DNA of 58,970 nt from an uncultured Bacillaceae bacterium (GTDB taxonomy: Bacteria; Bacillota; Bacilli; Bacillales; Caldibacillaceae): NCBI GenBank assembly GCA_937951955.1, contig CALGAD010000006.1, positions 1-58,970 on the forward strand, written 5' to 3'. Under the pieces are notes generated by a model that made no database searches, was not told where the DNA came from, and worked only from the letters and a program-made list of their open reading frames with translations. Of the stretch, positions 18,438 through 27,493 are shown piece by piece; the stretch's first letter is position 1, and the number at the start of each line of letters is the position of its first letter. The position numbers and the translations under genes are program-made.

Positions 18438-20257
18438 CAAAAATCATCCTTTTGATTTCGTTGATGGGGGAGAGTGAAATGAATGGTTGTTCCCTTTCCC
18501 TTAGAGCTGGTAGCCCAAATTTTCCCCCCATGGGCTTTGATCATTTCTTTTGCAATGGCCAGACCCAAACCGGTACCGCCTTGATTGCGGGAACGGGCCT
18601 TGTCCACCCGATAAAAGCGATTAAAGATTTTCTGTAAGTTTTCTTTCGCGATTCCAACCCCCTGATCGCTGATCCGGACTTCAACATAATCGATGTAGAT
18701 ATTAATCCGAAAGGTAACCTGACCACCATTTGGAGAATATTTTAAGGCGTTGAAAATAATATTATCGACGACCTGGGTGATCTTATCTTGATCGATCTCC
18801 ACATAAACGGGACGTTTCGGAAATCTCCGTACAAATACGATACTTTTATCTTTTGTCATCTCGAAACGATCGATGATTCCATTCATAAAATCAATCAGAT
18901 TCACCATTTCTAGCTTTAAATCATATTCTTTGCGGTCCATTTTAGAAAGTTGTAACAAATCACTGACGAGACGGATCATCCGCTCCGTTTCATTTTGAAT
19001 CACTTTTAAAAACTTCGGAGCGATCTTTGTATCATTTAACGCCCCTTCCAGCAAGGCCTCGACATAACTTCGCATCGTGGTAAGGGGGGTGCGCAATTCA
19101 TGGGATACGTTAGCGACGAATTCCCGGCGTTCCGCTTCAATCTTTTCCTGTTCCGTAATATCATGCAAGACGACGATCAATCCGTTCATGATGCCTGTTT
19201 CTTTTTGAATGACGGAAATGTTCGCCCGCAAGATAAACGATTTTTCTTCCGTACTGAAATCCAAAATGATCGAACTTTCTTCTTTTAATAAATCCCGAAA
19301 AGTATATTCCCCTTCCAATCCGAGAACAGAAATAATCGGTTGCGAGATTACACTGTCACGGGATACCCCGAGCATGGATTCCGCGGCTTCATTGATGAGA
19401 ATCACCCGACCGCGTCGATCGGTCGATACGACCCCATCGGTCATGTACGTTAATATGGAAGAAAGTTTCCGCTTCTCACTTTCCGTTTTGATCTGTTCTT
19501 CTTGCAATTTTTTCGATAAATGGTTAAATGTTTCTGCGAGCTGGCCAATTTCATCATTGCTGTAGATTTTTACTTTCTTAGCAAAATTCCCCCTGGCCAT
19601 CTCCCGGGCCTGTCGTTTCATCTCCGAAATCGGCCGCGTAATCGTTTGCGCAATGAAAACGGCTAAAACCGCTGTGATCACAAGGGCGATAACCGTACCA
19701 GTAATTAAAACGCCATTTATGACCTGCAGTTGATCAAATACTTGCTCAATTTTCCCTTCAATATAAATAATGCCCTCGACTTGATTGCGCACTTTGATGG
19801 GCACAAAGAGCTGCCAAATTCTCCCATTCTGTTTATCAATCACGGTCTGATCAATCGTTTCTTCCGTAACGAGAGCCCGTGTTGCCAGGACGTCTGTTGT
19901 GCGCTGGCCAATGATTTCTTGATTATTGATATTGGAGCTGCCGATGATCCGCATGTTTTTATCAATAACTTGTATTTCCGCAATGTCCGATGCCGTGTTT
20001 TCCATTAAAATATTGCGGATATCGGTCTCAAGCGAGGGTGTTCCTTCCACATCCCGATCTTTTAAAAACTCCTGTTCGATGTTGTATGCTAAAAAATCGA
20101 CACGATTATAAATCGAATTTTTAAAGTTGGTCGTTAATTTATTTTCCAATTCACGAACGAAGTAGACGCCGATGATTTGCATTGCCAGTAAAATAAGTAA
20201 TACAAAGAATAAAATAAATTTCCAGCGTATTGAAAAGAATATGGAGCGCGTGTTCAT
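18437..20257 (-). CDS. walK: Sensor histidine kinase WalK (YycG)
   Basis: A 606-residue essential kinase of cell-wall homeostasis. Order: membrane helix (14-35), extracellular Cache-like domain (36-180), second helix (183-206), HAMP (204-256), PAS (263-370), HisKA with the phosphoacceptor His386 in NVSHELRTPLTT, then the ATPase with NIIFNALKYSP, DQGVGI and GGTGLGLAIAKE. It phosphorylates WalR in response to wall metabolism. The ATG at 20257 is preceded by GGAG at ten bases; a TTG one codon earlier has better spacing and may be the real start. It begins eight bases after the walR stop codon. Confidence 0.97.
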   Translation of the reverse strand: MNTRSIFFSIRWKFILFFVLLILLAMQIIGVYFVRELENKLTTNFKNSIYNRVDFLAYNIEQEFLKDRDVEGTPSLETDIRNILMENTASDIAEIQVIDKNMRIIGSSNINNQEIIGQRTTDVLATRALVTEETIDQTVIDKQNGRIWQLFVPIKVRNQVEGIIYIEGKIEQVFDQLQVINGVLITGTVIALVITAVLAVFIAQTITRPISEMKRQAREMARGNFAKKVKIYSNDEIGQLAETFNHLSKKLQEEQIKTESEKRKLSSILTYMTDGVVSTDRRGRVILINEAAESMLGVSRDSVISQPIISVLGLEGEYTFRDLLKEESSIILDFSTEEKSFILRANISVIQKETGIMNGLIVVLHDITEQEKIEAERREFVANVSHELRTPLTTMRSYVEALLEGALNDTKIAPKFLKVIQNETERMIRLVSDLLQLSKMDRKEYDLKLEMVNLIDFMNGIIDRFEMTKDKSIVFVRRFPKRPVYVEIDQDKITQVVDNIIFNALKYSPNGGQVTFRINIYIDYVEVRISDQGVGIAKENLQKIFNRFYRVDKARSRNQGGTGLGLAIAKEMIKAHGGKIWATSSKGKGTTIHFTLPHQRNQKDDF

Positions 20258-20264
20258 CAATCGT

Positions 20265-20972
20265 TTACTCCTGTTCTGGATTTTTTAAATAATAGCCGAC
20301 TCCACGACGGGTAATTAACCACGTGGGATGGGACGGGTTGTCCTCAATTTTTTCCCTTAACCGGCGCACCGTAACGTCCACAGTCCGGACATCACCGAAG
20401 TAATCATAGCCCCAAACGGTTTGCAACAAGTGCTCCCGGGTTAATACTTGTCCAAGATGTTGGGCTAAATAATACAATAATTCAAATTCCCGGTGGGTTA
20501 ACTCTATCGTCTCGCCCCGTTTCGTCACCATATAAGCGTCCGGATGGATTGTCAGTGATCCGATGACGATATCATTCGTTTTTTCTTCCTGGGCAGCTGT
20601 TGTCGCGTATTGATGACGGCGTAGGTTTGCCTTCACGCGCGCTAAAAGCTCTCGGGTACTGAACGGCTTCGTCACATAATCATCCGCACCGAGTTCTAAA
20701 CCGAGCACTTTATCTATTTCCGAGTCTTTTGCTGTCAGCATGATGATCGGCATCTCATATTTTTTCCGGATTTCCCGGCATACTTCCATTCCGTCCTTTT
20801 CCGGCAACATGATATCGAGCAAGATAATATCCGGATGGATTTCATCTACTTTCTCTAACGCTTCTACACCATCGTACGCACAATATACTTCAAAGCCTTC
20901 TTTTTCAAAGTTAAATTGTAAAATATCCGCAATTGGTTTCTCATCGTCTACCACCAAGATTTTTTTAGGCAT
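20265..20972 (-). CDS. walR: Response regulator WalR (YycF)
   Basis: A 235-residue OmpR-family regulator: receiver domain with acidic pocket Asp9/Asp10, phosphoacceptor Asp53 (LLDIMLP) and Lys in VTKPFS, then a winged-helix DNA-binding domain (RTVDVTVRRLREKI). It controls autolysins and wall genes through direct repeats of TGTWAH. AAAGGAGAG precedes the ATG at 20972; six codons further upstream in frame lack a site. First gene of the walRKHIJ operon. The neighbouring M23 peptidase gene is a plausible target. Confidence 0.97.
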   Translation of the reverse strand: MPKKILVVDDEKPIADILQFNFEKEGFEVYCAYDGVEALEKVDEIHPDIILLDIMLPEKDGMEVCREIRKKYEMPIIMLTAKDSEIDKVLGLELGADDYVTKPFSTRELLARVKANLRRHQYATTAAQEEKTNDIVIGSLTIHPDAYMVTKRGETIELTHREFELLYYLAQHLGQVLTREHLLQTVWGYDYFGDVRTVDVTVRRLREKIEDNPSHPTWLITRRGVGYYLKNPEQE

Positions 20973-21297
20973 TTTGTACTCTCCTTTCAAAGAGTCGGGT
21001 TCACCGTTTCCTTATTATTATCATAATGTACTGATTCAAAAAGTTATTGGTGACGGCTTGTACCCTGTTGCAAAATCGTTCTTCTCTTTAATACTTACTT
21101 TATCATGAATACATGAGGAATTCATTAGTAAATGTTAGTTGCTTCACTCCTTGAATTCCTTCTATTTTATTAAGATATTATTCTATCATTTAATATCAAG
21201 TTGACAAACTGATTTACATTTCCTGTATTTTAACAAACCATCAATAATCTAGCGAATCTGTCCAGGCGGGAAATTTATTTTAGAATAATTGCCCAAT

Positions 21298-21311
21298 ATT
21301 TCCCGAGAAAT
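21298..21311. promoter_or_regulatory. Candidate Noc-binding site (NBS)
   Basis: ATTTCCCGAGAAAT differs at one base from the consensus ATTTCCCGGGAAAT and is embedded in a longer palindrome, AATATTTC-CCGA-GAAATATT. It lies in the gap between the M23 gene and walR. Noc is encoded in this window. Single site; binding is inferred. Confidence 0.5.
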
Positions 21312-21332
21312 ATTTTGTCGAACCGCGAACTA

Positions 21333-21362
21333 AAAAAATTCCCTAGCATAGACTAGGGAATG
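21333..21362 (-). terminator. Terminator of the M23 peptidase gene
   Basis: On the minus strand ATTCCCTAG-TCTATG-CTAGGGAAT followed by seven T. It lies 24 bases after the stop codon and shows that the peptidase gene and walR are separate transcripts. Confidence 0.9.
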
Positions 21363-21386
21363 GAGCTCACCTTTTACGTATTTGAT

Positions 21387-22859
21387 TTAGAAATGATCCA
21401 TAGGGTTTTGCAGTTGACCATTTTTATATACTTCAAAATGTAAATGAATTCCCGTAGAATTTCCGGTACTGCCCATTACCCCAATTTTGCTGCCTTTTGC
21501 AACAGTTTGACCAACCGAAACCGAAATGGACGAAAGGTGGGCGTACACGGTCTGCATTCCGTTATTATGGTCGATGACAATTTTATTTCCATAACCGCCA
21601 TCCCATCCGGCAAATACGACCGTACCATTATCGGCTGCTTTAATCGTGCGATCGGCTGGACGGGCAATATCAATTCCTTTATGGAATGAACCCCAGCGGT
21701 ATCCTTGATAACTGGATATATAGCCACCTACCGTCGGCCAGGCTAAATCTCCCGTTCCCCGGGAAGGGATGACTTTCGTTCCTTTCCGGACTACTTTTTT
21801 TATCGGTTCTTTAATGACTTGTTCTTCTTTGACTTCCCGTTTTATTTCCTGACCGCCCTGCTCCAGTATGTTATATGTTACAACTTTCTCACCAGCAACG
21901 CCTTCTTGCTCGACCTTGGAGTCACCTTTAAACATGGAGTCATCTTCGATCACTTCGGTTTCGTAAGGAATTTCCTCGGCTACTTTCGCTTCTTTTTCAA
22001 AAATTACTTCGACATATGGTTCCAGGACAGTTACGTTCAATTCATCGCCGATTTGCAAAATCGTATCTTCCGTTACTTGCGGATTCAGATCAAGTAGCTC
22101 CTGCAATGTAAGGCCGTGGGAATTGGCGATTGTCCCTAAAACATCCCCTTCTTGGACCACATATTTTTTCTCTTCCAGTGTTCCTTTTTCTAAAAGGGTA
22201 AGAGCATCGGCAACCGTTAACACTTCTTCCGGTTTTACTTCTTCAATCGATAAAGTGATATTTTCAGAGAATTGCACATTTAATAAACGGGTCTCGCCAA
22301 TATCTAGCGGTTCATTTTTCATATCGACATTTTCCAGCTGATTCAATTCTTCTTCCGAGATGTATTTTAATTTCAATTGTTGCAGCAATTCCTCTGCTTT
22401 ATCGACATTTTCCAAATAGGCTACTGGTTCACCATTGACCTTCAGTGCAACGGATTCGACATAAATTTCAAATTCTTCATCGATTTCTTCGATCACTTCG
22501 CGGTCGTTCAGATTCGTCGTCCGAAAAATTTGTTCAGGAATAAAAACGATTTCATCTGTTTTGTAGATTAAATCTTTATCTTGATACGTATTTTTAACTT
22601 GATTGAACTTCTCGTTAACTAGTTTTTCAACATTCTCTTTATTAGCGACGGTTCCTAAAAACTCATCGTTCACATAGACGTGATAGATCGTCTTTAGCTT
22701 CGGCTCTTCCTCTGCATGGACAAATGCGGAATTCATGGTGATCGTGGATACCACTAATGTGGCAATAATCGTCTTTTTGAGCGCGCCATGAGTGTGAATG
22801 CGCAAGTTTTCCGTTCGACCATGAATCTTCGGCAATTTTTCCTTAAGATGTAAACTCAT
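21387..22859 (-). CDS. Secreted M23 endopeptidase with LysM and G5 domains
   Basis: A 490-residue peptidoglycan hydrolase. A long basic N-terminus precedes the hydrophobic signal segment ending at about residue 50 (VHAEE). An alpha/beta region follows, then LysM (about 233-278, starting YVVQEGDVLGTIA), a G5 domain (about 283-365) and the M23 domain (about 395-490) with zinc ligands in HKGIDIA and HLHFEV. LysM binds the glycan; the M23 domain cuts peptide cross-links. GGAGG precedes the ATG. A candidate WalR box lies about 130 bases upstream. In B. subtilis purA occupies this place between dnaC and walR; related M23 genes sit here in other Bacillaceae as I recall. Confidence 0.9.
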   Translation of the reverse strand: MSLHLKEKLPKIHGRTENLRIHTHGALKKTIIATLVVSTITMNSAFVHAEEEPKLKTIYHVYVNDEFLGTVANKENVEKLVNEKFNQVKNTYQDKDLIYKTDEIVFIPEQIFRTTNLNDREVIEEIDEEFEIYVESVALKVNGEPVAYLENVDKAEELLQQLKLKYISEEELNQLENVDMKNEPLDIGETRLLNVQFSENITLSIEEVKPEEVLTVADALTLLEKGTLEEKKYVVQEGDVLGTIANSHGLTLQELLDLNPQVTEDTILQIGDELNVTVLEPYVEVIFEKEAKVAEEIPYETEVIEDDSMFKGDSKVEQEGVAGEKVVTYNILEQGGQEIKREVKEEQVIKEPIKKVVRKGTKVIPSRGTGDLAWPTVGGYISSYQGYRWGSFHKGIDIARPADRTIKAADNGTVVFAGWDGGYGNKIVIDHNNGMQTVYAHLSSISVSVGQTVAKGSKIGVMGSTGNSTGIHLHFEVYKNGQLQNPMDHF

Positions 22860-22989
22860 TGGTTTTCCTCCTGTAAATTTGGAAAAGAAACTTATAAACG
22901 GATGAACAATAAACTCGTAAAACGTTTATCAATATTTTCTTCTACTAATTTACTATAAATATTGGAGCATGGGCGCAACGTTTCCGATT

Positions 22990-23006
22990 TGTAATGTAAA
23001 TGTATC
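22990..23006 (+). promoter_or_regulatory. Candidate WalR box upstream of the M23 gene
   Basis: TGTAAT-GTAAA-TGTATC matches TGTWAH-N5-TGTWAH with one mismatch in the second half. It lies upstream of a weak possible promoter on the minus strand (TTGCGC at 22978-22973, -10 near 22957-22950). The 400-base gap to dnaC holds nothing else I can support. Confidence 0.4.
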
Positions 23007-23235
23007 ATTGCTGGTAATATTTGGTTTTCCTGTCTTTTCTTTGTTTACCCGATGAATTTTTCTCTTATAAGATTGCAGGATACGAGAAAAGAAAATGGAA
23101 AATTATGGGGCTTTCATTTCAATTGTGTTACAAATTTTTGTTCATGCGAAAAAGAGGCCTATTTTTGCGTGGTTTGTGCACGAAATGCTTGCTTGTTACT
23201 TATAATACATATTCACGTACTTTCTAAATAGTCAT

Positions 23236-23267
23236 AAAAAAAACGACCATATTCGCGCTATGGTCGC
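23236..23267 (-). terminator. Terminator of dnaC
   Basis: On the minus strand GCGACCATA-GCGCGAA-TATGGTCGT followed by eight T, directly after the dnaC stop codon. Confidence 0.92.
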
Positions 23268-23268
23268 A

Positions 23269-24633
23269 TCATGCTCCAGGTGGCATATCTTCCTCATCAT
23301 ACCGAGTTTCTAAATTAACAAATTTGTTATGCTCTTTCGCAAAAGCAAGTTTGACAGTTCCCGTCGGACCATTCCGCTGCTTGGCAATAATGATTTCGAT
23401 GATATTTTTATTTTCCGTCTCGCGATCGTAATAATCGTCCCGGTAAAGGAAGGCAACGATATCCGCATCCTGTTCGATACTTCCAGATTCCCGGATATCC
23501 GACATCATCGGTCGTTTATCCTGTCGCTGTTCAACGCTACGGGATAACTGGGAAAGGGCGATAACCGGGACTTCCAACTCCCTTGCCAGCGCTTTTAAGG
23601 AACGGGAAATTTCCGACACTTCTTGTTGCCGGTTTTCCGCATTACGGCGATTTCCTTGAATGAGCTGCAAATAGTCAATGATGACCATTCCAAGACCGTG
23701 CTCTTGCTTGAGTCGCCGGCATTTGGAGCGAATTTCCGATACCCGGATCCCCGGTGTATCATCGATAAAGATCCCCGATCCGGATAATGTTCCCATCGCC
23801 ATCGTCAGCTTATCCCAATCCTCATCGGTTAATTGCCCTGTCCGCAAGTTTTGGGAATTGATGTTTCCCTCAGCAGCAAGCATCCGCATCACAAGCTGTT
23901 CCGCACCCATTTCGAGTGAGAATATCGCTACATTATGTTCCGTTTTCGTCGCCACATTTTGCGCGATATTCAAAGCAAAGGCCGTTTTACCGACAGAAGG
24001 TCTCGCTGCAACGATGATCAAGTCATTTTTTTGAAAGCCAGCCGTCATTTTGTCCAATTCTGTAAAGCCTGTCGGGATCCCGGTGATTTCTCCCTGGCGG
24101 CTATGTAATAGTTCAATATAGTCATAGGTTTTTACGAGGACATCGCGAATATTTTGGAAATCCCCCGTTTTATTCCGGTTCGATACTTCTAATATTCGTT
24201 TTTCCGCCTCTTCCAGTAAACCTTCTACGTCATCCTCCCGCTGGTAGCCACTTTCAGCAATATCGGTGGCCGTGCGGATCAGTCTTCTGAGCATTGATTT
24301 TTCGGCAACGATTTGGGCATAATATTCAATGTTGGCCGCGGTAGGCACACTACCGGCCAGTTCGGTCAAATAAGACAAGCCCCCGATATTTTCCAGCTGT
24401 TTTTCCGCCTGCAATGCATCAGCAACCGTTACCACGTCAATGGCTTCGCCGCGATCGTTCAGATTCAACATACAGGCGAAGATTTTTTGATGGCTTACCC
24501 GATAAAAATCTTCCGGTACGAGTACTTCACTGGCTACGAGCAAACTTTCCGGTTCCAAAAAAATTGCCCCTAAAACCGCTTGCTCGGCTTCAATATTTTG
24601 CGGAGGAGTTCGGTCTAGCAGTAACCCATTCAT
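23269..24633 (-). CDS. dnaC: Replicative DNA helicase DnaC (DnaB family)
   Basis: A 454-residue hexameric helicase that unwinds DNA ahead of the replisome. The N-terminal DnaB domain (about 1-110) binds primase and loader; the RecA-like core has Walker A ARPSVGKTAF, the DnaB motif IFSLEMGAEQL, Walker B MVIIDYLQL and the late motifs QLSRSVEQR and MSDIRESGSIEQDAD. Near-identical to the B. subtilis protein over long stretches. The start is ATG 24633 with GGAGG nine bases away; a TTG one codon earlier is also possible. It lies about 290 bases after rplI, with a possible weak terminator between. Confidence 0.97.
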   Translation of the reverse strand: MNGLLLDRTPPQNIEAEQAVLGAIFLEPESLLVASEVLVPEDFYRVSHQKIFACMLNLNDRGEAIDVVTVADALQAEKQLENIGGLSYLTELAGSVPTAANIEYYAQIVAEKSMLRRLIRTATDIAESGYQREDDVEGLLEEAEKRILEVSNRNKTGDFQNIRDVLVKTYDYIELLHSRQGEITGIPTGFTELDKMTAGFQKNDLIIVAARPSVGKTAFALNIAQNVATKTEHNVAIFSLEMGAEQLVMRMLAAEGNINSQNLRTGQLTDEDWDKLTMAMGTLSGSGIFIDDTPGIRVSEIRSKCRRLKQEHGLGMVIIDYLQLIQGNRRNAENRQQEVSEISRSLKALARELEVPVIALSQLSRSVEQRQDKRPMMSDIRESGSIEQDADIVAFLYRDDYYDRETENKNIIEIIIAKQRNGPTGTVKLAFAKEHNKFVNLETRYDEEDMPPGA

Positions 24634-24807
24634 CAAGCAAAACCTCCATGTTCATATCCTGTTCCGTTCACTACTTAAATGGTAATTGCCATGAACAAAT
24701 CCATTCCGATTAATTCTTAAGTACTTCGGTGAATGGGATTTCTAGCATACTTTCCTGTAAATTGTTAGATTCATATCGCTCTATGTCCAAAGGAGATATA
24801 AAAACAC

Positions 24808-24871
24808 AAAAAAAGGCTGCCCTGTATATGCGGCAATCGAATCACAAATCCATTACAGAGTGTTGCAGCCC
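24808..24871 (-). terminator. Possible long-loop terminator after rplI
   Basis: On the minus strand GGCTGC pairs with GCAGCC across about 44 bases, followed by seven T. The long loop makes it weak on its own; an inner structure may help. It lies in the 290-base gap between rplI and dnaC, which otherwise holds only the dnaC promoter region. Confidence 0.5.
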
Positions 24872-24924
24872 TGAGAAATTACTTATATTTTAACATGCAT
24901 TCTATTCTTTTTCGATGGTAATAT

Positions 24925-25374
24925 TTATTTAGCTTCTTTTACATGGACCGTAATCGTCCCTGTTACTTCACTGTGCAATTTAACGGGTACCTTTGTATAG
25001 CCTAAGGACCGGATCGCATCCGTCATTTCGATTTTCCGTCTATCAATTTTGATGTTAAAATCTTTTTCTAATTGCTCAGCAATTTGCTTTGATGTGATGG
25101 AACCGAAAAGACGACCGTTTTCACCGGCTTTTGCCGAGAATTCCACCGTGATTTTTTCCAGCTGTTCTTTTAATTTTTTGGCCTCTTCTAATTGTTGCTG
25201 GGCTAACTGTGCCTCTTTCCGTTTTTGCTGCTCTAACTTTTTCAAATTCGCCTGTGTTGCTTCTACAGCTAGACCGTTTTTAAATAAATAATTGTGGGCG
25301 TAGCCATCGGCAACATTTTTCACTTCACCTTTTTTTCCTTTACCTTTGACATCCTTTAAAAAGATTACTTTCAT
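24925..25374 (-). CDS. rplI: Ribosomal protein bL9
   Basis: A 149-residue protein of the large subunit at the L1 side. The N-terminal domain MKVIFLKDVKGKGKKGEV with its basic loop binds 23S rRNA, a long Lys/Glu/Gln-rich helix (about 42-78) connects to the C-terminal domain (LFGSITSKQIAE). The start codon overlaps the gdpP stop by four bases (ATGA), so translation is coupled. Confidence 0.97.
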   Translation of the reverse strand: MKVIFLKDVKGKGKKGEVKNVADGYAHNYLFKNGLAVEATQANLKKLEQQKRKEAQLAQQQLEEAKKLKEQLEKITVEFSAKAGENGRLFGSITSKQIAEQLEKDFNIKIDRRKIEMTDAIRSLGYTKVPVKLHSEVTGTITVHVKEAK

Positions 25375-27341
25375 CCTGATTTTCCTCCCTCTAAATATTC
25401 ATCGATGGCCTCTTTTAACATCCATTCGGCTTCATCAATCGTGACATCCTCCAGCTCGGTTGCTGCGTTTGTTAAATGACCACCGCCTTGCAGTTTTTCC
25501 ATAATCAACTGCACATTAATTTGCCCGAGTGATCGTGCACTGATCCCGATGGAGCGATCGGATTTTCTCCCGATGACAAAACTCGCTTTTACTTTTTCCA
25601 GAGAAAGCAGTGTATCAGCGGTTTGCGCGAGCAACACTTGCGATTCGACTTCCTCTGGATCTCCTTTGGCAATGGCGATACCGTCATAGTAAAATTCCAC
25701 GTTTTCAATAATTCGCGACTTTTTAATAAAGGTATCCAGGTCGCCCCTTAACAAGTTCTGGACAAGAACCGTATCGGCTCCTTTCGACCGCAAATAGGCA
25801 GCCGCATCAAATGTTCGCGAGCCGGTTCGTAATGTGAAGTTTTTCGTATCGACGATAATTCCTGCTAAAAGCGCCGTAGCCTCGATTATATCAATTTTTT
25901 CAATCGGTTGATATTCTAGAAGTTCCGTAACGAGCTCCGATGTGGACGAGGCGTAAGGTTCCATATACACGAGCAATGGATTTTGGACAAATTCTTCGCT
26001 CCGGCGGTGATGGTCGATCACCACAATGCGATCGATTTGCTCGACTAATTTTTCCTCGATACAAAACGATGGTTTATGGGTATCAACAATGACTAATAGC
26101 GTATTTTTGTAATCGAAGGCGAGCGCGTCGTCGGATGAAATCATATGCTCGTAAATTTCCGGTTTTTCTTTAATTTTGTCCAGAAGTTTTTGGACACTGC
26201 GATCCAGCTCTTGTTCATTTAAAATGATATAGGAATTTGGCTGATATAGTTTGGCAATTTTTAAAATCCCAATGGAAGCACCGACTGCATCCATATCGGG
26301 AAACCGGTGGCCCATGATTAAGATCGAATCACTTTCCTGCATCAATTCACCAAGGGAATGGGAGATGACGCGCGCTCTAACCCGCGTCCTTTTTTCAACA
26401 GGATTCGTTTTCCCCCCGTAGAAGCGGGCTTTCCCATTGAGCAGCTTGATCGCCACCTGATCTCCGCCTCTTCCCAAAGCTAAATCTAAACTCGATTGCG
26501 CGAGATGACCCAACTCGGGAAGGGTGTCCGCCCCTGTACCGATACCGATACTTAAGGTTAACGGCACATCCTTTTTGCCCATATGTTCACGAACTGTGTC
26601 GAGGATGGAGAATTTATCCTCCTCCAACTCTGCTAATATCTTTTCATTGAAAAATGCAAGAAACCGTTCCGTATTGATTCGCTTGATAAAAACACCAAAT
26701 TCTTTTGCCCAATGATTGAGCAAGGAAGTGACTTCACTATTCAAACTTCCCCTGGCCTGATCGTCCATCCCCTGGGTAACTTCATCATAATTATCTAAAT
26801 AAATGATTGCAACAACCGGTCTTTCTTCTTCGTATTTTTTTTGCAGCTGAACATGATCGGTAATATCGAAGAAATAAACAATTTGATCTTCTTTTTGATA
26901 ATGAATGCGGTATTGTTTATTAAAAAGGGTGATCGTTTCCCCTTGCTTTTCCTGCTTAATGATCGGAATCAAGTTATCCGCTAGATCGTACAGCGATTTT
27001 CCCGTTAAGTCATTTTCTTCAAACACTTTCTCAAGATAAGGGTTTGCCCATTTGATAAAGAGTTCTTCATCGATAAACATGATCCCGAAAGGCATGCCCA
27101 TGACGATTTTTTCCCCGGTACTTTTCACCCGGTAGGACAGATTCATCATATCTTGTTTGAGTTTCTCTGAAAATCGACGATCCCCATAAATAAAGAGTGA
27201 AAGAGAGAGAACACTTAAAATGATACCAATAATACCAATCCAGAGATGATAAAAAGCAACAATGCTAAATAGCAGTAAAAAACTTATTAAAAATGCAATA
27301 ATCAGTAAACGTAACTGTCTTTTCTTTATTTGACTTGGCAT
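25371..27341 (-). CDS. gdpP: Cyclic-di-AMP phosphodiesterase GdpP (YybT)
   Basis: A 656-residue membrane enzyme that hydrolyses c-di-AMP to pApA and so sets potassium and turgor homeostasis. Two membrane helices (about 10-52), a PAS domain (about 80-155), a degenerate GGDEF domain (about 170-305), then DHH (GHRFPDMDAVGAS, DTHKPS, DHHRR) and DHHA1 (GGGHLTNAA) domains holding the manganese ligands. All catalytic Asp and His motifs of the DHH part are intact. GGAG lies nine bases before the ATG. Part of yybS-gdpP-rplI. Confidence 0.96.
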   Translation of the reverse strand: MPSQIKKRQLRLLIIAFLISFLLLFSIVAFYHLWIGIIGIILSVLSLSLFIYGDRRFSEKLKQDMMNLSYRVKSTGEKIVMGMPFGIMFIDEELFIKWANPYLEKVFEENDLTGKSLYDLADNLIPIIKQEKQGETITLFNKQYRIHYQKEDQIVYFFDITDHVQLQKKYEEERPVVAIIYLDNYDEVTQGMDDQARGSLNSEVTSLLNHWAKEFGVFIKRINTERFLAFFNEKILAELEEDKFSILDTVREHMGKKDVPLTLSIGIGTGADTLPELGHLAQSSLDLALGRGGDQVAIKLLNGKARFYGGKTNPVEKRTRVRARVISHSLGELMQESDSILIMGHRFPDMDAVGASIGILKIAKLYQPNSYIILNEQELDRSVQKLLDKIKEKPEIYEHMISSDDALAFDYKNTLLVIVDTHKPSFCIEEKLVEQIDRIVVIDHHRRSEEFVQNPLLVYMEPYASSTSELVTELLEYQPIEKIDIIEATALLAGIIVDTKNFTLRTGSRTFDAAAYLRSKGADTVLVQNLLRGDLDTFIKKSRIIENVEFYYDGIAIAKGDPEEVESQVLLAQTADTLLSLEKVKASFVIGRKSDRSIGISARSLGQINVQLIMEKLQGGGHLTNAATELEDVTIDEAEWMLKEAIDEYLEGGKSG

Positions 27342-27493
27342 ATTACCCAGCTCCTACTGAAACCCCGCAGGGCAGATTTTTTCTCCACTCCTCACCTATT
27401 TTTATATATGGTCGTGGAAAATTAGATTCTAATGGAAGCAAAATCGTCGTTGTCGCCATTTACGCAAGAAATTCTGGTATGGCAGGGTTTTCC

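Noticed and set aside
23021..23227. Plus-strand frame of 68 codons upstream of the M23 gene
   Set aside because: No ribosome binding site, unusual composition, lies in the promoter gap.
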